7,217 nucleotides of DNA, from NCBI GenBank assembly GCA_013335665.1, contig JAAXVE010000042.1:1-7217 (forward strand). Direction: 5' to 3'. Shown one piece after another: positions 1 to 4,871 of this stretch (within the stretch, counting starts at the first letter, position 1; the number at the start of each line of letters is the position of its first letter). The position numbers were made by a program, and so were the translations under genes. This DNA comes from Candidatus Falkowiibacteriota bacterium (GTDB taxonomy: Bacteria; Patescibacteriota; Patescibacteriia; Patescibacteriales; GWE2-39-37). Below the pieces are notes generated by a model, which searched no databases, was not told the DNA's origin, and saw only the letters and a program-made list of their open reading frames with translations.

Positions 1-2
1 AA

Positions 3-884
3 GCATTCGTTGACATAACTGGTTGGGTCAAGGACTTTGATGAGGCTAAGGTTTTGGCAGAGATAATTAAACATGAGATATTGATCGAGGTGGGCGAGTG
101 GTTGCGCTGTTCTGTCGGTATTTCTTGGACAAAATTTCTAGCCAAGTTTGCTGGTGATACGGCTCCGAAAGGCGGTTGCCTCGCAATAACACCGAACAAT
201 ATCGATGAATGTCTGGCCATTGAGGTTGCTGCTGCGTGGGGCATAGGGCGAGCCATGTCCAGGCGGCTTAATGAGCTTAAGATATACACCCTTTTTGAGT
301 TGAAAAACTTCGACCCTCAAGTATTGCGTCGTCGCCTTGGCTTGCCAGGCTATTACTTGTGGTGTCATGTTAACGGTCTGGAGATTTCCCAGATTTCAAG
401 TGAGCTTGTGCCGCCCAAATCTATCGGCCATTCGCACTGTCTGCCCCTAAAGACCACTGACAAGGAATATTTGCTTGGGGTTTTGTATAAGCTTTGCGAT
501 AAGACTGGCCGTCGGTTGCGCCAGTTGGATTTTGAGGCCGCCACGGTTTATGGGCAGTTCGCTTGCCTTTATAATAGTGTTCATCATATTTCAATAAAAC
601 GCTCAGATAAGATCTTTTCCACCAATGATATTTTTAACCCGTTAGCTGATTTTTTGTCTAAGACTGCGCTAACGGTGGCGGTTTTTAAGATGTCCGTAGG
701 GGTTACAGGGCTGTCACGCAAATCAAATCAGCTTGATTTGTTTTGCCGTAAAGATAAACAGGACAAGCTCAGCCAAACGATTGACCAGATTAATAATCGT
801 TTTGGGGGCTATACTATAACAAGCGGTTTAATGCTCGGCATGGAAAAAACCGCCCCTGATCAGATTGCTTTTAGGAAAATTTAG
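3..884 (+). CDS. dinB: Y-family translesion DNA polymerase (DinB/Pol IV-like), 5' partial
   Basis: This error-prone polymerase of the DinB/UmuC superfamily copies past damaged template bases. The frame is open to the left edge, so 293 C-terminal residues are visible and the true start lies outside the window. The first visible residues, AFVDITG, match the end of the palm motif S-x-DEAF-x-D-x-T; the catalytic Asp-Glu would lie just outside. RCSVGISWTKFLAKFAGD is the conserved palm/finger segment. WGIGRAMSRRLNELKI and the following RRRLGLPG form the helix-hairpin-helix thumb. SIGHSHCLPL opens the little-finger domain, with the usual RLRQLDFEA strand after it. QLDLF followed by a TIDQINNRFG helix is the C-terminal pattern of DinB-like proteins. 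QLDLF also occurs in UmuC/ImuB, so the subfamily is less certain than the family. The 91-bp gap to the pyruvate kinase gene contains no obvious terminator for this gene. Confidence 0.88.
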   Translation, partial: AFVDITGWVKDFDEAKVLAEIIKHEILIEVGEWLRCSVGISWTKFLAKFAGDTAPKGGCLAITPNNIDECLAIEVAAAWGIGRAMSRRLNELKIYTLFELKNFDPQVLRRRLGLPGYYLWCHVNGLEISQISSELVPPKSIGHSHCLPLKTTDKEYLLGVLYKLCDKTGRRLRQLDFEAATVYGQFACLYNSVHHISIKRSDKIFSTNDIFNPLADFLSKTALTVAVFKMSVGVTGLSRKSNQLDLFCRKDKQDKLSQTIDQINNRFGGYTITSGLMLGMEKTAPDQIAFRKI

Positions 885-921
885 GTATATTTTAAAATTT
901 ATTAAATCTTATTTTTAAGAG

Positions 922-938
922 TTCAAAATATTTTTGAA
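922..938. repeat. 7-bp inverted repeat over the pyk -35 element
   Basis: TTCAAAA (922-928) and TTTTGAA (932-938) are perfect inverted arms around the 3-nt centre TAT. The whole -35 hexamer lies in the left arm. The size and position suit a repressor operator, but the repeat is AT-rich and short, so chance is possible. No cognate regulator can be named. Confidence 0.35.
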
Positions 939-950
939 ATGCATTATAAT
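922..950 (+). promoter_or_regulatory. Sigma-70-type promoter of the pyruvate kinase gene
   Basis: A perfect -10 TATAAT (945-950) lies 17 bp downstream of TTCAAA (922-927), which matches TTGACA at four of six positions. The predicted transcription start is near 957, leaving a leader of about 19 nt before the ATG at 976. The -35 sits inside a 7-bp inverted repeat listed separately. Confidence 0.65.
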
Positions 951-975
951 GTGTAGGTAAATTTTAAAGAAATGC

Positions 976-2064
976 ATGAAAACTAAAATCGTTATTACAG
1001 TCGGGCCAAAAACGGCAAATTATGAGTCATTGTTGGAATTGGTTCACGCCGGAGCAGAAATGATCCGCCTGAATTTTTCTCACGCTACTTTTGAGCAGTT
1101 TTTGGAAGTAAAAAAAATTATTAAGAAAATCGAAAAGGAGACAGGCCGCAAGATTTATCTCATCCAAGATTTGCAGGGGCCTCGAATTAGGGTGGGTAAA
1201 TTGCCAGCCGAAGGCGTAATGCTTACAGAAGGTTCGAATTTGGTGTTGAGCACCGGCCCTAGCATCCCTGGGTCTAAAGTAATCCATATTGATGATAATG
1301 AACTTTATATTGATATTGAGAAAGGGGATCCGATTTATCTTTCTAATGGAGAGATTGAGCTTATTGTGACTGAGGTTAGGGGTGAGGAGATTTATTGCCG
1401 AATTATACAAGGCGGGTTGTTGGTGTCACACAAAGGGGTTAACGTGCCGAATACTAATTTGAAGAAGGGTGGATTGACGAGAAAGGACATAAAAGACGTG
1501 CGCTATGCCTTGGAGAATGGCGGTGCCGATTATATCGCTTTGTCCTTCGTTCAAACAGCTGAAGACGTAAGAAAGTTACGTGCTTTAATCAATAAATACG
1601 CCAAAAAAGGACATGAGCCGAAGATTGTTTCCAAGATTGAACGAGGCATAGCATTGAAGAACATAGATGAGATAATTGTTGAGTCTGATGTTATAATGTT
1701 TGCACGTGGAGACTTGGGTATAGAGGTGCCAATCGAGAATTTACCAATTATTCAGAAGAATCTTATACGCCATGCACATTGGCACAACACTCCTGTAATT
1801 ATTGCTACACAGGTGTTGACTTCAATGATTGTGAATAGCAGTCCGACCCGCGCTGAGGTGAGCGATATTTCTAATGCAATTTTTGACCGTGCTGACGCCG
1901 TGATGCTTTCGGATGAGACTGCTGTTGGCGCCCACCCGATCGAAGCGGTAAAAATATTGAAGAAGGTAATCAGACGCACGGAAGAGTATTTAGAAAAAAA
2001 GAATTTTTTTGACCCAGAAGTACAGCGGCAGATGGCAAACAAGTATTCCAGCCTCAATAATTAA
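976..2064 (+). CDS. pyk: Pyruvate kinase, short form lacking the C-terminal domain
   Basis: Pyruvate kinase converts phosphoenolpyruvate and ADP to pyruvate and ATP, the last ATP-yielding step of glycolysis. The TIM barrel starts at the N-terminus with KIVITVGP, and RLNFSH (31-36) carries the substrate and ATP contacts R31, N33, S35 and H36. DLQGPRIR (65-72) leads into the B domain (about 72-165). The barrel then continues with the catalytic lysine K220 in SKIE, metal ligands E222 and D246 (FARGDLGIEVP), T278 in ATQVL, the PTRAE motif (290-294) and SDETAVG (312-318). The protein ends at 362 residues; bacterial enzymes usually have about 470 because of a C-terminal allosteric domain, absent here. 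SDETA replaces the common SGETA or SAETA. There is no frameshift: a short charged tail, a stop and a strong terminator follow. ATG 976 is chosen because KIVITVGP starts three codons later. ATG 972 is out of frame and stops after four codons. Only a weak purine stretch (TAAAGAAA) precedes it. Confidence 0.95.
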   Translation: MKTKIVITVGPKTANYESLLELVHAGAEMIRLNFSHATFEQFLEVKKIIKKIEKETGRKIYLIQDLQGPRIRVGKLPAEGVMLTEGSNLVLSTGPSIPGSKVIHIDDNELYIDIEKGDPIYLSNGEIELIVTEVRGEEIYCRIIQGGLLVSHKGVNVPNTNLKKGGLTRKDIKDVRYALENGGADYIALSFVQTAEDVRKLRALINKYAKKGHEPKIVSKIERGIALKNIDEIIVESDVIMFARGDLGIEVPIENLPIIQKNLIRHAHWHNTPVIIATQVLTSMIVNSSPTRAEVSDISNAIFDRADAVMLSDETAVGAHPIEAVKILKKVIRRTEEYLEKKNFFDPEVQRQMANKYSSLNN

Positions 2065-2071
2065 AAAAAAT

Positions 2072-2104
2072 AAAAACAGGCTATCAACTACAGCCTGTTT
2101 TTTT
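2072..2104 (+). terminator. Rho-independent terminator after pyk
   Basis: Arms 2072-2082 (AAAAACAGGCT) and 2092-2102 (AGCCTGTTTTT) pair perfectly over 11 bp around a 9-nt loop. The run of seven T (2098-2104) completes it. It begins 8 nt after the stop codon. Confidence 0.9.
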
Positions 2105-2202
2105 ATGCCCATAATTACGCCATGACAACTTGGCTTTGTTTGAGTGAAAGATGCATTTAAGACGGAAATTGTATGTGTTAGATTTAACCAAAAGAGATAG
2201 GC

Positions 2203-2233
2203 TTGACTATGACGTTACGTTATGGTTTATATT
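2203..2233 (+). promoter_or_regulatory. MerR-type promoter with 19-bp spacer and dyad operator
   Basis: TTGACT (2203-2208) and TATATT (2228-2233) each match the consensus at five of six positions and are 19 bp apart. This overlong spacing is characteristic of promoters activated by MerR-family proteins through DNA untwisting. The spacer carries the imperfect dyad CTATGACGT-T-ACGTTATGG (2207-2225; seven of nine pairs match), centred on 2216, close to the spacer centre at 2218. The predicted start, seven bases past the -10, is at about 2240, which is the A of the chosen start codon. Confidence 0.72.
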
Positions 2234-2239
2234 GATTGC

Positions 2240-3010
2240 ATGAATAATAAATTTTACACAATTAAACAATTAGCTACTTTAGCTGGTGTTAGTGTTAGGA
2301 CCCTGCATTACTACGACCAAATCGGCTTACTTCGTCCGGATCACCTCAAAAAGAACCGGTACCGTCAATATGGCGAGCATGATTTGCTTGAACTGCAGCA
2401 GATTATGTTTTTTAGAGAGTTGGATTTTCCTTTGGAGGAAATTAAGGAAATAATACGATCACCAGACTTTGATTTAATCAGCGCTTTGTTGGAACAAAAA
2501 AAATTGATTCTGATCAAGAAAAAACGTTTTGGCGAGTTAGCCAAAACAATCGATTTAACAATAAATAAGATTAATAAAGAAAAAAACATGCAAGACAAAG
2601 ATTTGTATGAGGCCTTTTCTGAAGAAGAAGGGCAGAAATATGCAGCCGAAGCGAAAGAGCGATGGGGAAACGCGGCGGCCTATAAGCAATCGCAGGAGCG
2701 GGTTAAAAAAATGAGCAAGGAAGATTGGCAAAGAATATCTAAAGAAAATGAGGAGTTGATGAGTTTGTTAGTGGCTAACATGGACAATGGGGTTGGCTCT
2801 CAAGAGGTGCAGGAATTAATTGCCCGTCATTACGAAGGTTTGCGCCATTTTTATGAGCCAACTCTTAAAATGTATGGTGGACTGGGCGAGATGTATGTAT
2901 CCGACCCAAGGTTCACTGCTTATTATGAAAAATATGCAAAAGGATTGGCAATTTTTATGCGAGATGCGATTGCGATTTTTTGCAAAAGAAAAAATAAGAC
3001 TTTAATTTAA
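2240..3010 (+). CDS. MerR-family regulator with TipAS-type ligand-binding domain
   Basis: This is a ligand-responsive transcription activator built like TipAL of Streptomyces. From ATG 2240 it has 256 residues. The N-terminal winged helix-turn-helix (about 6-75) contains YTIKQLATLAGVSVRTLHYYD, then GLLRP and RYRQYG, the usual MerR sequence. A charged helix (about 80-118) is the dimerisation coiled coil. From residue 117 on, about 140 residues match the globin-like TipAS domain, which traps thiopeptide and other hydrophobic drugs; visible parts include SQEVQELIARHYEGL, the Y-x-x-DPRF segment and GLAIFMRDAI. An upstream in-frame ATG at 2222 lies inside the promoter spacer, so 2240 is preferred. 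There is no Shine-Dalgarno, consistent with a leaderless mRNA. ATG 2588 could start a free TipAS-like protein, as tipA makes TipAS, but this is unproven. The b5 gene follows on the same strand after 68 bp and may be a target. The ligand is unknown. Confidence 0.9.
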   Translation: MNNKFYTIKQLATLAGVSVRTLHYYDQIGLLRPDHLKKNRYRQYGEHDLLELQQIMFFRELDFPLEEIKEIIRSPDFDLISALLEQKKLILIKKKRFGELAKTIDLTINKINKEKNMQDKDLYEAFSEEEGQKYAAEAKERWGNAAAYKQSQERVKKMSKEDWQRISKENEELMSLLVANMDNGVGSQEVQELIARHYEGLRHFYEPTLKMYGGLGEMYVSDPRFTAYYEKYAKGLAIFMRDAIAIFCKRKNKTLI

Positions 3011-3026
3011 GATTTGTTTGTGTTAA

Positions 3027-3054
3027 TTAATTCTTAATCAAGATAGAGTATAAA
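3027..3054 (+). promoter_or_regulatory. Possible promoter of the cytochrome b5 gene
   Basis: TATAAA (3049-3054) is a good -10. The best -35 at 16 bp is the weak TTAATT (3027-3032, three matches). The start would be near 3061, 18 nt before the ATG. The surrounding DNA is almost pure A/T, so chance matches are likely. No terminator separates this gene from the MerR gene, so read-through is an alternative source of transcript. Confidence 0.35.
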
Positions 3055-3078
3055 AAATAAATAACATAATCAAATTAT

Positions 3079-3480
3079 ATGAAGACAAATTCAATAATTA
3101 TAGCAGTGGCAGTGATTTTGCTGGTTTTTATTGGAGGATATTTTTTCATGAGAACAGATAAGGGTGTCCCCAGCACAACAAATCAGCCAAATAACGCTGT
3201 TGGCCAGGTCAGTAAGGCATACGGTTTGGATGAGGTTGCCAAGCATTCAACAGCTAATGACTGTTGGTTGGCGATAGAGGGAAAGGTTTATGATGCGACT
3301 GGCTACATTGCTGGCGGTAAACATCCAGGGGGTGAGGCTATTCTTAGCGGATGTGGCAAAGATGCAACTGTGCTTTTTAACTCTCGCCCAATGGGATCAG
3401 GAACTCCTCATTCCGATAAAGCACGTAGTTTTTTACCAAACTTTCTCATCGGCAGTCTTGCAACTAATACATCAAAATAA
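3079..3480 (+). CDS. Membrane-anchored cytochrome b5-like heme protein
   Basis: This predicted small b-type heme electron carrier or heme-binding protein has 133 residues. Residues 5-23 form one hydrophobic segment after MKTN, serving as signal anchor or uncleaved signal peptide. A polar linker rich in Thr, Asn, Gln and Pro (about 27-45) follows. The b5 fold covers about 47-128: GLDEVAKHSTANDCWLAIEG, KVYDATGYI, then HPGG with axial ligand H82, GKDAT, and the second axial ligand H111 in PHSDKA, closing with FLIGSL. The ligands are 29 residues apart, a little more than in animal b5, because of the NSRPMGSGT loop. The two cysteines (C62, C92) flank the heme core and could form a disulfide outside the membrane. 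There is no Shine-Dalgarno. The redox partner is unknown, and no heme-biosynthesis gene is visible nearby. Confidence 0.9.
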   Translation: MKTNSIIIAVAVILLVFIGGYFFMRTDKGVPSTTNQPNNAVGQVSKAYGLDEVAKHSTANDCWLAIEGKVYDATGYIAGGKHPGGEAILSGCGKDATVLFNSRPMGSGTPHSDKARSFLPNFLIGSLATNTSK

Positions 3481-3487
3481 TCCAAAT

Positions 3488-3519
3488 AAAAAAACTGGCC
3501 CTTTAGGGTCAGTTTTTTT
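3488..3519. terminator. Bidirectional terminator between b5 and DUF4239 genes
   Basis: Arms 3488-3501 and 3506-3519 pair over 14 bp (one G-U, 3498/3509) around the loop TTTA. Seven A on the left and seven T on the right give a U-tract in both directions. For the minus strand the hairpin overlaps the last codons: the stop of the 3509-4279 gene lies in the right arm. Confidence 0.9.
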
Positions 3520-4279
3520 CGGCTTCAAGTTTGTATAATAATTTTTGATAATCACTTGTTGTCAAATGCCAACCGCCAGGTTTAAGCGGTTGGTTCATAT
3601 CCAGAACCACTATGTAAATCGTATAAGAAAGAACTGCTATGCTGGCGCTGAAAAGATAATGCAGCTCAAGAGTTTTAACTGCTATTAGTGGACAGAGAAA
3701 AACCATTAGGGCGGTGCTAAAGCGAAGAGTCTGCAACAGGATTGGTGGCATGTGACTCGAGCCGAAGCGAATTCGTCTTTCGCGGTTGCTCATAATGTTT
3801 CCCATTAAAGTGTGCGAAGGCGAGGCAAGATGTGGGTGGTCTTTGATTATATTGGAGACTTCAGTGTACATGGCTTCCGTTGCCAGGTCTAACTCATGGC
3901 TTATTTCTCCTGCTTCGGTTTTTTGCCAGCCCTCTGCAATAATTGTCTGAAGATACTTTTTAATAAGCGGCTCGATAGTTTTCTCACGCTTTAGTTGTTT
4001 CGACCAAAGCCACATTTCATAAAGTGCACTGTTCTCACCCTTAGCCGAGTCAACAAGATCGTTCCACTGTTGCCACTCTTTCTGGATGATAAAAGTGGAA
4101 AGCATGCCGAAAATTAGACCGATAGTCGAGTATAGCCAAGGAATGCTGTCTATATTAGAAATAAGAGATCGATAATTGTAATAACTACTTGTGCGGTAGC
4201 CGTAAAATGTGATTGAGTATGCTACTAAAAAAATTATGATTTTAAATCGTAACCGGAAGCGTTGCTTGGTTTTTTTCAT
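3509..4279 (-). CDS. DUF4239 (bestrophin-like) membrane protein
   Basis: This 256-residue integral membrane protein matches the DUF4239 pattern, a family loosely related to bestrophin-type anion channels and without an established function. Predicted membrane helices are about 13-30, 46-65, 181-201 and 206-226, a four-helix layout. The central soluble part (67-180) carries the family hallmarks: QKEWQQWNDLVDSAKGENSA just after helix 2, a KKYLQTIIAEGW helix, and a basic NRERRIRFGSSHMPP stretch before helix 3. The end LDMNQPLKPGGWHLT corresponds to the family's conserved D-x-P-G-type C-terminal strand. The N-terminus is strongly basic, which favours a cytoplasmic start. The gene converges on the b5 gene and shares its terminator. 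In the 153 bp upstream only a candidate -35 (TTGACT, minus strand, 4323-4318) without a good -10 is visible, and there is no Shine-Dalgarno. The family call rests on remembered motifs. Confidence 0.78.
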   Translation of the reverse strand: MKKTKQRFRLRFKIIIFLVAYSITFYGYRTSSYYNYRSLISNIDSIPWLYSTIGLIFGMLSTFIIQKEWQQWNDLVDSAKGENSALYEMWLWSKQLKREKTIEPLIKKYLQTIIAEGWQKTEAGEISHELDLATEAMYTEVSNIIKDHPHLASPSHTLMGNIMSNRERRIRFGSSHMPPILLQTLRFSTALMVFLCPLIAVKTLELHYLFSASIAVLSYTIYIVVLDMNQPLKPGGWHLTTSDYQKLLYKLEAEKN

Positions 4280-4432
4280 CTATTTGTTTTTAAAAATTAG
4301 AAAAATTAATTTAGAAAAGTCAAAGATTCGCTTTTTGAGGCACCTTGTTATTACTCGTCTCCTTAGTGTTTTTTTGCATAAAACAAGGATAGCCCCGCAA
4401 GTTTGCGAATAAAGAATGTAAGACTATTTGGA

Positions 4433-4753
4433 TTACTTGTGGTGCGCTGTGCCCCAGTTGCCCATTTGATCAATAATAGCATGAAGTTCGGATCCGCTTG
4501 TGGTGAGTGAGTATTCTACGTGAGGTGGCATGACGGGAAATACTTTTTTGCGGATGATTTTGTCTTTCTCCAGCTCATCAAGTCGCGCAGATAAGGTGCG
4601 GGGACTGACTCCCTTTAATGAGTGTAGCAGTTGCCCGAAGCGTTTTTTGCCAGAAAGTAAGTCGCGTATAATCAAGACTGCATATTTTTTACCGATGATT
4701 TTAAGCGTTTTTTCTACGGGGCAGGTTGTAATATTTTCTTTTTTGTTAGCCAT
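4433..4753 (-). CDS. HxlR (DUF24) family winged-helix regulator with a single cysteine
   Basis: This 106-residue regulator of the MarR-related HxlR/DUF24 family has the usual length. It shows the whole family pattern in order: T-T-C11-P-V-E, LKIIGKKYAVLIIRDL, RFGQLLHSLKGVSPRTLSAR as recognition helix-turn-helix, LDELEKDKIIRKK wing, VFPVMPPHVEYSLTTSG, and a C-terminal helix ending in MGNWG. C11 is the only cysteine and sits at the conserved position that senses quinones, diamide or aldehydes in YodB, CatR, HypR and QorR. The canonical IGGKW appears here as IGKKY. The gene is divergent from an NAD(P)H:quinone oxidoreductase-like gene 118 bp away, a pairing known from QorR/Qor2, so repression of that enzyme and of itself is the likely role. 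No clear terminator follows; a 5-bp hairpin at 4396-4407 lacks a U-tract. Confidence 0.92.
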   Translation of the reverse strand: MANKKENITTCPVEKTLKIIGKKYAVLIIRDLLSGKKRFGQLLHSLKGVSPRTLSARLDELEKDKIIRKKVFPVMPPHVEYSLTTSGSELHAIIDQMGNWGTAHHK

Positions 4754-4764
4754 ATATATTGCTA

Positions 4765-4812
4765 TACATTTTGTAACTACTTTACAATATGTAGTGTATA
4801 CTATAAAATGTA
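4765..4812. repeat. Three tandem TACA-N3-TGTA operator-like palindromes
   Basis: Unit 1 is TACA-TTT-TGTA (4765-4775), unit 2 is TACA-ATA-TGTA (4783-4793), and unit 3 is TATA-AAA-TGTA (4802-4812, one mismatch). Their centres at 4770, 4788 and 4807 are 18 and 19 bp apart. Units 1 and 2 with flanks also form a 12-bp inverted repeat (4765-4776 and 4782-4793, 11 of 12 matching) around CTACT. Unit 2 covers the oxidoreductase -35 and the regulator -10, and unit 3 covers the oxidoreductase -10. This is the likely binding region of the adjacent HxlR protein. Confidence 0.7.
4781..4809 (+). promoter_or_regulatory. Promoter of the oxidoreductase gene
   Basis: TTTACA (4781-4786, five of six) and TAAAAT (4804-4809, five of six) are 17 bp apart. 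The predicted start is near 4816, giving a leader of about 56 nt. The leader contains a five-codon ATG ORF (4825-4842) and no Shine-Dalgarno before ATG 4872. Confidence 0.65.
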
Positions 4813-4814
4813 AA
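4786..4814 (-). promoter_or_regulatory. Promoter of the HxlR gene, opposing the oxidoreductase promoter
   Basis: On the minus strand TTTACA (4814-4809) and CATATT (4791-4786, four of six) are 17 bp apart, with a predicted start near 4779. The two -35 boxes form the inverted pair CTTTACA (4780-4786) and TGTAAAG (4809-4815), so this promoter occupies the same DNA as the divergent one. A weaker alternative -10, TATAGC (4766-4761), would give an almost leaderless mRNA. Confidence 0.5.
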
Positions 4815-4871
4815 GTGTCAAGAAATGAATATGTTTTCCTGATGTAGATAATTAAAATAACAATTAAAACT

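Noticed and set aside
907..920. TCTTA-TTTT-TAAGA hairpin as terminator for the polymerase gene
   Set aside because: Five A/T-rich pairs without a U-tract cannot form a credible terminator.
2222..2239. Extended start of the MerR gene at ATG 2222
   Set aside because: It lies in the 19-bp spacer of the gene's own predicted promoter, and the six extra residues match nothing in the MerR family.
3509..3511. TGA recoding (Gly or Trp) as in some CPR lineages
   Set aside because: The TGA ends the DUF4239 frame at the expected family length inside a terminator, and no gene contains internal TGA codons, so the standard code applies.
4343..4388. Inverted repeat CCTTGTT ... AACAAGG in the gap upstream of the DUF4239 gene
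   Set aside because: Only 7 bp with a 32-nt loop and no promoter or U-tract in register; consistent with chance.
4396..4407. Hairpin CGCAA-GT-TTGCG as terminator of the HxlR gene
   Set aside because: The loop is too tight, the stem is short and no U-tract follows on the minus strand.
4209..4412. Small plus-strand ORF of 67 codons
   Set aside because: It overlaps the start of the DUF4239 gene, has no family resemblance and runs through AT-rich intergenic DNA.
4530..4847. Plus-strand ORF of 105 codons over the HxlR gene
   Set aside because: It is the antisense shadow of the HxlR gene extended through the operator region; the composition is not protein-like.
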